Shown here: positions 37,532-50,800 of the stretch, piece after piece
Position numbering within the stretch: position 1 is the first letter of the stretch
Layout of the letters: each line of letters opens with the position of its first letter
NCBI GenBank assembly: GCA_947652605.1
Contig: OX393577.1
Span: 5,766,868 to 5,830,867, forward strand
Direction: 5' to 3'
DNA from: Elmis aenea
Taxonomy: Eukaryota > Arthropoda > Insecta > Coleoptera > Elmidae
DNA: 64,000 bases
The notes under the pieces: generated by a model
Database searches by the model: none
Seen by the model: the letters and a program-made list of their open reading frames with translations, nothing else
What the model was told of the DNA's origin: nothing
Translations under genes and position numbers: made by a program

Positions 37532-38929
37532 GAGACAACTCTTAAATGTCACATCAAAAAAAGAAGAACATCAACACGGGATAACTCCCATCTATTAGTA
37601 GGCTGTGAACATGTAAAATGATTTTTGCTTATTTCAAGAAAAACTACAAGAGTAAAGCATAACAAACCTTATATCATTGAAACGAGAAAAAAATAACCTT
37701 ATTAATAAGACCACAGCCAACTATGACTTCCATTTAAAAAAATGCAAGTTTGTGCTGTAACTCGGAAATTGAGAGTGCTATGAAAATTTCGTTAACATAT
37801 TTAAAATCTACGTAAAAATATCTATAAAAGTCAATTTTTATTTTTGTTCTAACTCATATGGTTACGGAATTATTCAAGTTTGAAAAAATCGACCTTTTTC
37901 AGTTTTTTCAAAATATTTCAAAAAGTTGATGACGTAGGTCAAATTTGAAAATGGCATTGCTTTCGTATTTACTTTTATTATAAGTTATTATAAACTAAAT
38001 ACGAATAAAACACTTTGAATTCTTAAAACAAACCACTGATTACAAGTATGGTTTATTTAACGTCTCGCGACTGTGTTTTGGATATTTCTTTATTTGAATA
38101 ATTTTGTGCGTCTGGTTAGATATACATTACCATCTACATATAATTGCTTTAATGACAAACACATCTTGTTTAAAAACAAGCTTCATTTATTCGTTATTGC
38201 ACTCATAAAAACAATTAAAAAATTAATCATACTGTTAAATATTTTTTCCGTATCTTTAAAATTTTTTATGAACGTCAATAATAACTCTTAAGCATTCTAA
38301 ATATTTTCGCAAGGATAAACTTGTCAAACAGCATTATGATAATAAGTTGGGATGGTTTACAGTCTTATGCAGTTTACAGACATATTACTACGATAACATG
38401 TTAAACAGTAATTGAGGAAAAGTATTGAAGCCTATTAAAATTATCTGACATATCGTACAAAAAAATAAAAAACTCGTGTCATGGCCTACCTTGAAATCAT
38501 AGCCTATGTCTAATATTTGTTGACGTCAAATAAGTAATCGCATGAAACAATTTTAAATAATTTTATAATAATGCAGCATTTTTAAACTTTATCTGAGTGA
38601 CGTGTTTTAGTTAGCACACTGCTAGCTGCCTATATGCAGTGTTTCCCAATTTAATTTAGCCATGTAGACGGTCGGTCATACCTGGCTTTAGTCACAAATT
38701 TCGCATGATGATAAAAAAAGTTACCAAATAACATAAAATCGTTTATTTTCATTTATTTTAATCATTTTTTAAAATCTGTAATGGAAAAACTATTAAGATT
38801 GCACAATTGGTAGTCTAGTTATGGAAAATTTGAATTAACACTAGACTTTTAATTTCATATGGCTGTAGAGACTGGTTTGATGTTTTTGAGAACGGGCAAT
38901 TCTTGAAATCATGCCTGATTCGAGATTGG
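37532..38929. other. Intergenic DNA without recognised features
   Basis: AT-rich sequence, part of it presumably the continuation of the interrupted MITE that begins at 36429. No exon is seen. Confidence 0.35.
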
Positions 38930-39209
38930 TACTACATTTTGACGACATAACTCGAAAACAAAAGACGATAACCAATTTTAGTTTTCACCATTAACTTTTT
39001 CTCGAAAAAAGAGATCGAGGCAGGGGGGTCCCTTTTTCCATAACTCTTATAGCTATCGAGATACAAAAACCGTAAATGATAGAATATTTTTGAAAACGGT
39101 TCTGAGTTAGTACCAAAAAACTGCACATTTTTGGTAATTAAACCGTTTCTCTATCTTGACTATTAAGCGAGATACCCATGTAATACCATTGAATTTGGAC
39201 CACCCTGTA

Positions 39210-40086
39210 CTTTAGCATTTCCCAAAGTGAGTTTCGCGAATTTGTTTTAAAATGATTAATTACATTCATTCTCAAAACTTGGATTATTTATTAGACTGGT
39301 GTACAGTTAATTATAGAGAACCTGCCCTTCATGTGCCGGAATTGCTAATTCTTTCTCAAGTCTTAAGTAGTATAGACATTTATTGTATAAAATGTCACAA
39401 TCACATTATAACAACTACAATTACTTTTTTTTTTGTTTTGATACGTTCAGCGTCAAAACCATAAATTATTCGGCAGGAAAATGTTAACATAATATACCAC
39501 AGTGGTTTATTATTTTTTTTTAGCTAAACGGATGAATTTTTGCCAAGCCTACAAATGAATGCATGATCTATGTACTAGAAATTATAGGCTTTTAAATTAC
39601 TATGTCAACAGGTAAATTTTTTAACAATATTTTTGTTACCGTTTATTAATACTAACACTTCTATGAACTGAAAATTAATATACGACTCGTCAAAACGCAA
39701 AACCAAAACAAAACTATTAGTAAGCAATTTGATTGTAAATGTATTTTTAATATTATCACAAAGTATTTAGGTGATAAACCTAATGGAATCCTTACAAAAC
39801 GTATAATTTTTTTTAAAATTTAACGATACGTGACCCAAGCTAAAACAGTTCCAAAACATCACTTTAGAACACTTATTTCTAGCTCAATCATAACTAATTA
39901 GTAGTAATTTAAAATAAGAAACTTTCCATTGAAATAAATGATCAGAAAATCACTGTTTCATGTCAAAAAGGAGAGGTTGAAGTTTTTATACCACAAATTA
40001 ATTATTTTGGACATCCTTATAAATACAACAATCAAATTTAGTCGATCACAAAAACCAATTATTTAAAAGTCATTGCCTCTAAAGTA
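39210..40086. other. Intergenic DNA without recognised features
   Basis: AT-rich sequence with short open frames only. Confidence 0.35.
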
Positions 40087-40571
40087 CAGGGTGGCCTATT
40101 TTCGATGCCCATACACATACAGGGAGGGTATCTCGGTTATTATCAGAGATAGAAAAAAAACAAGTACGTAGTCTGGAGTTCTTTTTTGAGAGGAATTCAT
40201 TGTCGTAAACAGATTTTTGATATCTTTTTTAGTTTTCGAAATATAACCAAAAACCGATTTTTGGCAATTTTCAAAAATGTTAAATATCTCGCTTAAACGA
40301 GAAGATGGAGGAAAACTTTAAGGAGATTTTTGGCATGTTTTTTTGTCCTTAATAAGATATTCAATTTTTTTTACTCATATAAATATTGATATATTACACC
40401 TAACTTTCTTATTTTAAATGGCAATCATAGTTGGCTTTTAAAAAATATATCATTTGCTTATGCTTTTATAGAACAAAATTATGAATGTAATTTTTAGTTG
40501 AAATTATGGTTAAGTGAGGCCTATAAAAGAGTCTATTTTTACCGATTTTATTGATATATCAATAATTTTTG
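40087..40571. mobile_element. Left half of a TA-flanked MITE (CAGGGTGGCCTATTTTCG)
   Basis: The left terminus follows TA at 40085-40086 and is followed by GGGTATCTCGGTTATTATCAG, the shared subterminal motif. The right half appears replaced by the retrotransposon fragment from 40572 onward. Confidence 0.5.
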
Positions 40572-41343
40572 ATTATTATTTATTTAGTCATGAATCCTTC
40601 TACTGTTAGGTGTAGGACTGTTGAGTTGAGTTGTGTTGTGGTGACTTTTTTCCATATTTTTTTGTCTTGTGCTAGCTTTTTATGTCTTTCCATTTGATGT
40701 TTCTATCAGTTGCTGTTTTTTTGACTTGGTCTTGCCAGGGTTTTCTTTTGTACCTCTTTTGTTTTTTCCCTGTGATCTCGCTTCATTGGCTTTTCTGGTT
40801 AACCTTTCTTCTTTCATCCGATAAATATGACCCAACTATCCCAGCTGTCTTTCTTGTATTTTTGTTTCAATTGATTTTATCTTTAATTGTTCTCTATATG
40901 TTTCGTTTCTGATTTTATCTTTTTTTTGTTTTTCCTTGGATTTTTCTTAGAAATCTCATTTCTGCTGCATTTACTCGGCTACTATTTTTATTTGCGAGTG
41001 TCCACGTTTCACTTCCGTATAAAATATCGGAGTTACCACCTTTTTAACCACTTCCACTTTTGTTCGTTTTGGGACTTCTCTATTTCCAAAAAGAAACTGT
41101 TAAATAATCTTCCCACAATTCCCGTCCTTTCGCTTATTTCCTTGTCTATTCCTCCATTTTTCTCTATGATCACTCCTAAATATTTAAAGCTTTCTACCTC
41201 TTCCAACCTAAGCCCATTGAAAGTGATGTTACGCCCTTTGTTCTCTGTTGTAACGATCATAGTTTTAGTTTTTTCGGTATTTATTTTCATTTTATTTTTT
41301 TGAGCTATTTCGTAAGAAGAACTAAAAATTGTGTCCATGTTTG
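40572..41343 (-). mobile_element. 3' part of RTE/jockey-like retrotransposon, copy 2 (longest)
   Basis: The minus strand from 41338 to 41033 encodes about 100 residues of the C-terminal reverse transcriptase region (KMKINTEKTKTMIV and FKYLGVIIEKNGG, the usual end of the thumb). A decayed tail continues to the 3' end near 40572 (TGACTAAATAAATAATAATC). The 5' part of the element is missing, as is normal after incomplete reverse transcription. It is not a functional gene. Confidence 0.75.
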
Positions 41344-41344
41344 T

Positions 41345-41575
41345 TATTACTTTCCCATACGTAGAATAAAGAAAGTATTGTAATCGCGAAAATGTCCGAA
41401 TTGGGAATTTCGACGAACTGGCACGTTTTGAAGTCTCCTGAATACGTATTGACTATTTTCGCGATGACGTCCGCATGCATGTGTGTGTATGTACCAGACC
41501 TCATAACTGTCCTTTTTGAATTAGACGATAGAGCCTTAAGAAGGATAATAACATAACGTACACAAACACACAAGT
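41345..41575 (-). repeat. Dispersed repeat, copy 2
   Basis: Inverted relative to 37120-37325, with the same GGACGTCATCGCGAAAAT and CTTTCTT...CTACGTATGG blocks. It directly adjoins the 5'-truncated retrotransposon end. Confidence 0.6.
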
Positions 41576-41890
41576 TCATGTTATAAAATTCGTAAAATAC
41601 TTTCTTACTGTTTCTAGTTTCTCCATAATCGCTAAATATTTATTTACAGGGTCACGATAACGTAACAAAAAAATTGCACTATCGAACGAAATACTATACA
41701 CAAAGTTGTGTTGTTAATTATTGAAAGGGGATGTTAACAAATATTCAATAAAAAGTGGGGATTATCAATACACATACATAAGTCTCGGGGGCGGAGCACG
41801 ACCTTACAGTTGATTCCATTATTTCGTGTTAGCAAAGCTTTATCGCAGCTCCTTGTGAATTGTTTAGTAATTGTACACCTTTGCAGGAAA
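41576..41890 (+). promoter_or_regulatory. Region upstream of tan start codon
   Basis: It contains a lone TACAGGG at about 41647 and the 5' flank of tan. TTTGCAG just before the start codon (ending 41886) could be the acceptor of an intron in the 5' untranslated region, so the promoter may lie further left. No core promoter element is clear. Confidence 0.4.
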
Positions 41891-44800
41891 ATGCCTGTAA
41901 CTGAAACGATCGGTCGTCGACAATGCATTCCCATAATATACACAAGGGGCACACATTATGAGGTTGGATACGATGTGGTATGTATATTTTTTTATTTTAA
42001 CTTTTTTTCAACGTGAGAATTGAATATTATATTTACACCTGCCATAATACACCAATACATAAAAATGTTTCATGGTTTGTTTTTTTTTTTGGCAAATTTA
42101 ATGCAGTCTTTGTCATTATTAATACATGCTTAAAGCTAAGAACAAAATTAAATTAGAAACTTGTGTAATAGTAGCGTTGCTATTTTAATTCTGTAACTTT
42201 GTTACTAAAATAAAAACAAGGAGCAAAATTGGACGATATTATTAGAATCTATAATTTACAAACATTATCCTTGACCGTCATACCTTAATGATGGTCAAGG
42301 AATATACGCAATCCGATTTATTTTATATACAAAAACAATTACTGACTTACTGCTGTGACAATATTCTGTAAACTATTTTATCGTCTTCTTATAGCAACAT
42401 TAAACATCTACAAATGTTCGTTTTATAATGCTAAATCGCTAAAATATGGTAGCTTTGCATAAAGTAACAAAATAATCAGTTTCCAAAAAAACTGTAATTT
42501 GGTGCCATACCTTGTGGTGAAATATTTATTTAAGACTAATTGTGTTAAACAAACTATGTTATCGTTAAAATGAATGATTACCTTACAATATAACTAACAA
42601 TTAAACACGTAACGTATTAAAACCTTTGCATTTTGTAAGCCAGAAAAAAAATATTTCTGTAAAACCAGAAGTTTCTAGTAATTCAATTTGAGTTACAAGA
42701 TATCTGTACTTGCAACATTTGTATGAATTAGTTTCAATTCATAAAAGGAACGTTAAAATACAAAAATGTGTGTTAAGATGACAAGATTTTGTGTACAAAA
42801 TGAAATTAGTAATTATTTACCATATTGCATGTTTTATTGGATCTTTCTAGCTTTTATGTAGAGCAAGATTGTTTATCAACGGTTAAACTTGTTTAACAAT
42901 TAAATACAATGTTGTGTGTTTAAAATATTTGTTTGAAACAACATGAATCATTTGTTTAAAAACTTTACTGAAGTGTTTTGCGTTCTTAAAATATATTTCT
43001 AATGAATTTTGTTGTAATCGGCAACTCAAAATTTAAAAAAAAAGTACCCAAAAGACTATCATAAATTATCGCTTCCGCTATAAGAATATATACGAGATTT
43101 CAAAGTGTATTTAACGTGATTCAATTTTTTTTTATATTGGCGTTAGCATGCTTTAAAATTAAAATCGGCTAGTTACTATTTTTATCTTTCCAGTTCTATA
43201 TTTTTTTAATTTTTCGAAGAAAAAGCAAGCATCAGTAGGATATGAAAACAACCTCTTCGAGTAAGTGACAGTGCAAGATTTAACATTTTAAAAATATCGC
43301 TTTAAATTCACATACGTCGTCATAACTTAACCACTACTTTTGGTTACGCGTTTAATCTATTTTACAGACAATTGGATTTTATTTCCAATTAGTCCGCTAA
43401 ATCGAGGTTTTACTGTACATATATTAAATTTTAAAAATACTTTGCTTCTAATTTTTTTAAATTACTCTTGAATAAAAAGGAATAAAATGAGAGCATTGGT
43501 AATTTTGTTTTAATATTCTGTGGCACGCTAGATATTAACAAACAATGAAAAAGTGAATAATAAATTGTTTAATGTTGAAATATCCCAGTTGTAGCAATGA
43601 ATAGAAACAAATACAATTTTTGGGTATTCTTAAGCAATATACAATCGTGATATATATTTGTTTAAAAGCATTATTTAGAATCTAAGGTACCTAATATATC
43701 AACAAGTTTTTAATAGTTGGTTTAGACAGTTTAGAGTAATATCGAATTTAGTGTCGTGAAAATATATCATTCAAAGTTCAAATTTGAAGTGAATGATATA
43801 ATACTTTATCAAAAATTCTTAATAACTCGAAAAAATTGCTGCAGATAGGTATAGGAAATGCTATTACAGATTGATGCAGAATTGAATTTTGCATTAGGAA
43901 ATGAAAACCAAATTTGGGCATTGTATTTGAAAAAACGAGTTTTAGAGGTCTGAAGTTGCATAACATCGTGTAAGTAAAGCATCGATTGCAAAAATTCCAG
44001 TGTGGACTCCAAGGTTTCTTATATGCTTAATTAAAAAATGGCGGCAGTAGATAATAAAGCATCACGATGTATATCACAAAATTTTCAAAAAAGCCCAAAA
44101 ACTACTGCACTTAGGTATAGGGAATGATATCAAAAGTCCCTCTAAAATAACGTGTTTAATCCAAAAATGTAATAAAAAATAGACTATTGTATTTGAAATA
44201 AGAAAGTGTACGTCAACTTCCGGTATTTCCGGAAGTGTTGCCATCTTAAAAATATTTTCATTAAACAGATAATATGTCATTATGGTCGTAACAAAAATTT
44301 CAGATCAATACTCTTTTTCATTCTCCATAAATTTTTAATGCACAGTCCCAATCAATCACAAAAATGCTGAAAACACAAACTTTAATCCAAAATGCTCCTA
44401 AGGGATTATGTTATAAGGTTCAAAAAAATATATAACTTGTCAAAAACATTGCTTCATAAATTACAAACTGCGATGAATTTTCGAAAGAATATTTTTAAAT
44501 TCAGTGAAACTTTTATGAAAGTTATATTAAAGAAAATGGTAATATTAAAAACTGGAACACAACTTCTCTCAAATAATGCAATGGCATAGAAAAATTTAAG
44601 AGAATCAACAAACTACAGAGCAACCCAATAATATATTAATAGATGCATTTTTAACAGCTAATATTCTCTTTTATGACCAACAATAAAAAACTGTTTATGA
44701 ACATGTGCCTGAATATAAATGATATCGGAAGTGTGCTATAAAATAATAATGACAAGTTCAACTTTAATTTTTTTTTAAAGTCACTTTTACTAGTTTTAGA

Positions 44801-47800
44801 TTACCTTTAATATATAAACCTAATTTTTTGTTAAGTTGCTTTTACAATTGCTGAGCAGTGGAATGTTATTCGATAACTGTAAATGATTACATTTCTTATA
44901 TTCAAACTAATATCATGTTCGTTTGTTTTACAAAAAAATTATTCAAGTACAATTGATTGTGTTTATTGTTTTCCACATTTGTTATTTTGATATTATTTTA
45001 TTTTATTTTATGCATTAAAAATATGTTTACGGATTATTGTAATGCGTACTTTCATAAACATTTAAAATACCTATTTAAAATTTCATAAAGGACAAGTAAA
45101 GCTCGTTACAGTTAGCAATTTTTACAAAAGATTTGGAATTTTTATTTTTTCAAAAAAATTTAAGTTATCTAGACCTAGACCAGTGCTTATCAAACTGTGC
45201 ACACTCATTTAGGAAGTCACGGGTCATTTAATAAAAGGTTTAATCCAACAAGCGATTTAAAACCAATTCATGGTTTGGTACATGAACTGGTGTATTCGCA
45301 TGCGTGAACTATGTACTACTATTAATGTAATAGTAGTGTTTTTGAATGAAGTTGAGTATATGTTTGGGTTAAATAGTTCAGAGGAGCCGCGAGTATATTT
45401 GTGCTAGTTTCGGGGGGGGGGGGGGGCGCCCATGCTAGGAGGTCTGAGAAGCACTGATCTAGGCTAGGATTGTGTAATGGTAATGGTTATGAAGTATCGT
45501 CAAATTTTATTGGCTTCCAAAGTGAATTCGTAGGATGATGAGAAAATATGTTTTGTAGACAATAAGATACGCAGATAAAAAGAGGGTGATTTTCAAAATG
45601 CCAACTTTAATACCTAGGTATGCTTTGTTTCGATCCGTGAAACATTTTGTTAAGTCGCGCTAACCACAACAAAGTGAATTTTGATTTATGGAGATACAGT
45701 AAATAATAAATATACAATTAAAATCAGTGTTTTGATCTTTTATTTAATACAGACAGCCTTGGACGCACCGGTTTAATTTTTAATTGATTAGACATAATTA
45801 TTTAACTTTGACAGAGAAATTTGATTATTTCATGGCCAAGTGCAAATGGTTTATTTGCGTAAGTTATTCCTTACAAATTGTCCGACATTTTAATTAATTG
45901 TAATCACAAAATAAGCTCAGTAAAAACAACTCTGTCAAGTTGTAATATACAGCGCCATTCAAAAAGTCTGCAACAAATGGGAAAAAATTTTATTATTGAT
46001 TTCTCAAAAAATATTATTCTTGATAAAAGTTGGTGTATGGTCTAAAACTAATTTTAAGATGAAAAAAAGTTCGATAAAAAGACATAGGACACTAGATTTT
46101 AACGATTTTTGAAATATTTGCAAGAGTAAAGTGCCCTTATTTTAAGGGATGCAAAAAAAAACTATAGCAAAAAGTTATTTAGAATCTTAAAATAAGGCTA
46201 GATTTAAATTTTGATGGTCAAATTCCAATTGTTAGTTTTTAAGAAATATTAACATTCAAAAAGTCTGCAACAAATGGAAAAGTTTTTTATTATTGATTTC
46301 TCAGAAAATTTTATTCTTGATAAAAGTTGGTGCATGGTCTAAAACCAATTTTAAGAGGTAAAAAAGTTTAATAAAAAGTCATAGGACACTAGATTTTAGC
46401 GTTTTGAAATATCCGCAAAAGTAAATGCTTAAAATTTCTTAATAAATAAAAATTGGAATTTGAAAGTTTAAATTTATATTTAGCCTTATTTTGAGACTCT
46501 AAATAACTTTTTCCTTTAAATATTTTTTGTCTCTTAAAATAAGGGCACTTTACTCTTGCGAATTTTTAAAAAATCGCTAAAATCTACTCTCCTATGACTT
46601 TTTATCGAACTTGTTTTCCTCTTAAAATTAGTTTTAGGCCATGCACCAACTTTTACCCAGAATAAAATTTTCTGAGAAATCAATAATAGAAAACTTTTCC
46701 ATTTGTTGCAGACTTTGAATGTTAAAATTTCTTTAAAAAATAACAATTGGAATTTGACCGTCAAATCTTAAATCTAGCCTTATTTTGAGATTCTAAATAA
46801 CTTTTTCCTATAAATGTTTTTCGTATCTCTTAATAATAAGGGCACTTTACTCTTGCGAATATTTCAAAAATTGTTAAAATTTAGTGTCCTATGACTTTTT
46901 GTCGAACCTTTTTCATCTTAAAATTGGTTTTAGACCGTGCACCAACTTTTATCAAAAATAAAATTTTCTGAGAAATCGATAATACATTTTTTTTCCATTT
47001 GTTGCAGACTTTTTGAATGATGCTGTATATATAATTGTTGTAATAAATGTAATTTTAAAAAATATCGTATAAAACTTCCAGTTTTAAATCTCGCAAAACT
47101 TAAGCAGCGCATTAAAATAACTTTTAATATTATTGCTGTATAATTACAACCAGGGCAGTGCAAAGAGTACTTGGGGGCCCTTATTCTAACGTGTAACTGG
47201 ACACAAAATGTGTGGTGGGAATTATAAATTGTGGGAATCTCATATTTGTGTAATTATTGAATACAACGTCCGATGTTTTAAAAACGATATTAAAGTTTTA
47301 TTTCCAATAATCAAGAAGACCTTAAAAAAACATCGGACTATGTTTTCTATCAGTAATAATAACAGACATATCTTGTATTTTTATTATCAAACAACGCCCT
47401 GTGAACATACCTATTCACAAAAGTAGGTAGTCCTTGTATAAGGGTACTTATATTTGCGTTTATTTTACAATTTTTGCAATTTTATTTTATGCTCGTAACT
47501 CCATCACAGATGACGGCCAAAATAATAAATTATCAAACAGCAAAACCCATAAATTGATTGTCCAACTTTTGTAGGGTCGTACGTTTGCGTCAGTTATCCA
47601 CAGTTTTTTAGAAAATGCAACTTGTCTTAACGATGAATATATACCAGCGTACAATACACCTGCAGGAAAAAAGGCTTATGACGATACTCTTAACAGTGTG
47701 AAAATAAGTTACCCTCAGTATATCAGGGAACTTGAAGGCACTGCAGATGGGGCAAAAGTGCCATTTTATAAGGTAATCTATTAAATAAGTATATACAAAT

Positions 47801-50800
47801 ATTTTTATTATTTTATTTAGTCATGAGTCCTTTTGAGTGACTTTTTTTCGTGTTTTTCTGTCTTGTGCTAGCTTTTTTATGTCTTTCCATTTGATGTCTC
47901 TATCCGTTGCTGCTTTTTTAACTTCGTCTTGCCAGGTTTTTCTCGGTCTGCCTGTTTTGTTTTTCCCTGTGATCTTGCTTCATAGGCTTATCTGGTTAAC
48001 CTTTCTTCTTTCATCCTATAAATGTACATGTAAATAATGAGCGCATATTTTGTTTCAATCTGATTTTTGTAGCTATTTCTTTTACACATGGATAATATTA
48101 TTTCAAATGCTGTGGAACAAGCCGGAAACACTCAGCCAGTTGGATGCTCGACAGTTTGCGTCAACCAACGAGGACAAGTAGGTGTTGTTTTTATTTTGAT
48201 ATTATTACAAATATTTCGTGTATAACTAATTCCATATATAATTATTTGTGCCGCGTCTGTAGTATGGGTAGCATTAAAACACTTAAAAGTTTCGACGTTT
48301 TGATTTGAATCGATACTGGACTGTGGGCTAATTATAGCAGTGAATTTTAATGTTGTAACCAGTAACCACAAGGAAAATAAGACAGGTTTACGTTGCTTTT
48401 TTTGAAGATAAAAAAGTAAAATTAGTTAAGCAGTAAAATTTAATAACTTTACAAGCAACCATACAAAGACATAAAAACAGTATTGCCGTGTCTCAAATAC
48501 TTTTAACAGATTGTCCAGTCATTTTTATCAAGCAAGTAAAACCTATGTTATATACGTAAATAGAATCATTTTGTTCTTTGCACTTTTTTCGACAAAAAAA
48601 TCGATTTTCTTTAAACTAAAGCAAATGCCTTAAAACTTATTATACACGTTATTTATGGCCAAATTAAGGATTATTATACTTAAAAAATAACTTTCAATTT
48701 TTCGTGAAAAATGGGAAAAGTACAAAGGCTATAGTCTTTGCATTTTTTTCGACAAAAAAATCGATTTTCTTTAAACTAAAGCAAATGCCTTAAAACTTAT
48801 TATACACGTTATTTATGGCCAAATTAAGGATTATTAAACTTAAAAATGACTTTTAATTTTTCGTGGAAAATGGAAAAAGTACAAAGGCTATAATAGTCTT
48901 TGCACTTTTTTCGACAAAAAAATCGATTTTCTTTAAACTAAAGCAAATGCCTTAAAACTTATTATACACGTAATTTATGGCCAAATTAAGGATTATTATA
49001 CTTAAAAATGACTTTTAATTTTTCGTGAAAAATGGGAAAAGTGCAAAGGCTATAGTCTTTGCATTTTTTTCGACAAAAAAATCGATTTTCTTTAAACTAA
49101 AGCAAATGCCTTAAAACTTATTATACACGTTATTTATGGCCAAATTAAGGATTATTTTACTTAAAAATGACTTTTAATTTTTCGTGGAAAATGGGAAAAG
49201 TACAAAGGCTATAGTCTTTGCATTTTTTTCGACAAAAAAATCGATTTTCTTTAAACTAAAGCAAATGCCTTAAAACTTATTATACACGTTATTTATGGCC
49301 AAATTAAGGATTATTATACTTAAAAATGACTTTTAATTTTTCGTGGAAAATGGAAAAAGTGCAAAGACTATAAGCCTTTGTAAAAGTCATTTTTAAGTCT
49401 AATAATCCTTAATTTGGCCATAAATAACGTGTATAATAAGTTTTAAGGCATTTGCTTTAGTTTAAAGGAAATCGATTTTTTTGTCGAAAAAAGTACTAAG
49501 ACTATAAGCCTTTGTACTTTTTCCATTTTTCACGAAAAATTAAAAGTCATTTTTAAGTATATTAATCCTTAATTTGGCCATAAATAACGTGTATAATAAG
49601 TTTTAAGGCATTTGCTTTAGTTTAAAGAAAATCGATTTTTTTGTCGAAAAAAGTACTAAGACTAGCCTTTAAGAAAAGGAACACCAACCGAATAAGCGCT
49701 TTATAACAATTTTTCGTTAGATTAGCTTTACGCCGTCAAAATTAACATTTTTATGTTATTTTAAATTATTTCTGAATTTAATCTTAAACACAGTATGTAG
49801 CATTTTATACTCACATAAAAATTACAACAAAAATCTAGTTTTAAACTTTATTTTTAAATTCTGTACGTTTTAGCCTTGAGATGTTATCGATTAAGCGTTA
49901 TGCAATAAGAAGCCAATTATCTGTTTTAATCGGTGAAAACCTACAACGCGGATAATGCATTTGAACCAATTATGTAGTAACTTAATTCAAAAATGTGTAA
50001 AAAATTTCTATTTTCATTTTAACAAGTTGCCTGGACCTGAAACTTAAAGATACCTGCAGATTAAAGGCAATTTTACAAACAATTAAGAAAAAGTAAACAA
50101 ACAACTTAAATTTTGGACATGAAAAGAAAAAAAAATTTTTTTTTTTATAACTGTGTCAATTAGTAAATGTATAAAAAATGCACATTTACTTAAAAAGTAT
50201 AAATAGGAGCATTTTTTCTTAAAGGACTACAAATGCAAATAAAACAAAAATCTTAATTCAAAGAGGCAGTACACATTTAAGGGACTATGAACCCCCGCGA
50301 ATACGAAGACCCTTAGTATGCAATTTTGAAAGTAAAAATTAATAAGGTCAAATAAGACTGGGTTTAATTGTAATGTAAATAGTGATAAAACTTATCGTTT
50401 TTAGAACATTCTGGTAAAAAATTTCAAAATTCTTGCACCCCTAGAATAGTCGAAGTATTATAGTCAAGTAACTTACATGTTTTATTTTAGGAAATACTTG
50501 GTCACACTGAAGATGCGTTAAGCGAAGTTTTGAATCATTTTTATTTCGTTTCGGCCCATGTCATATCGGATAAGCCCCAAGGACGTTGGGGAGTTACAGA
50601 AGAAAAATTTACTTCTCTTTGTTATGCTGGACATTTACCAGGATATACAATGAACTACAATCATCATGGATTAGTTTTTTCAATAAATACATTGAGCGCG
50701 AAAAAATTAAAGCCCGGAAAAACACGTATGTAGATTGTTATTTTTTAAATAATCCTTGAAAAATATTACAAAACTACTTTAAAATATTATATACAAAATT

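Larger units (their letters stand above)
35445..39207. mobile_element. Composite foldback region with mismatched ends
   Basis: The left end is CAGGGTGGGCAAATTTCGATG after TA (35443-35444). The right end is GAATTTGGACCACCCTG before TA (39208-39209), which belongs to the family at 19673-20826. Yet about 100 bases just inside each end (35494-35590 and 38938-39055, with CGATCTC and AAAGTTAATGGTGAAAAC) are inverted copies. Whether this is one element 3.8 kb long or two half elements with other insertions between is unclear. Confidence 0.5.

Noticed and set aside
41033..41338. Reverse-transcriptase-like frame as a gene
   Set aside because: Only the C-terminal part remains and the downstream tail is full of stops; it is a truncated retrotransposon.
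48576..49671. Regularly repeated sequence that could be mistaken for a CRISPR array
   Set aside because: Units are about 160 bases, contiguous without unique spacers, partly inverted, and inside an intron of an animal gene.
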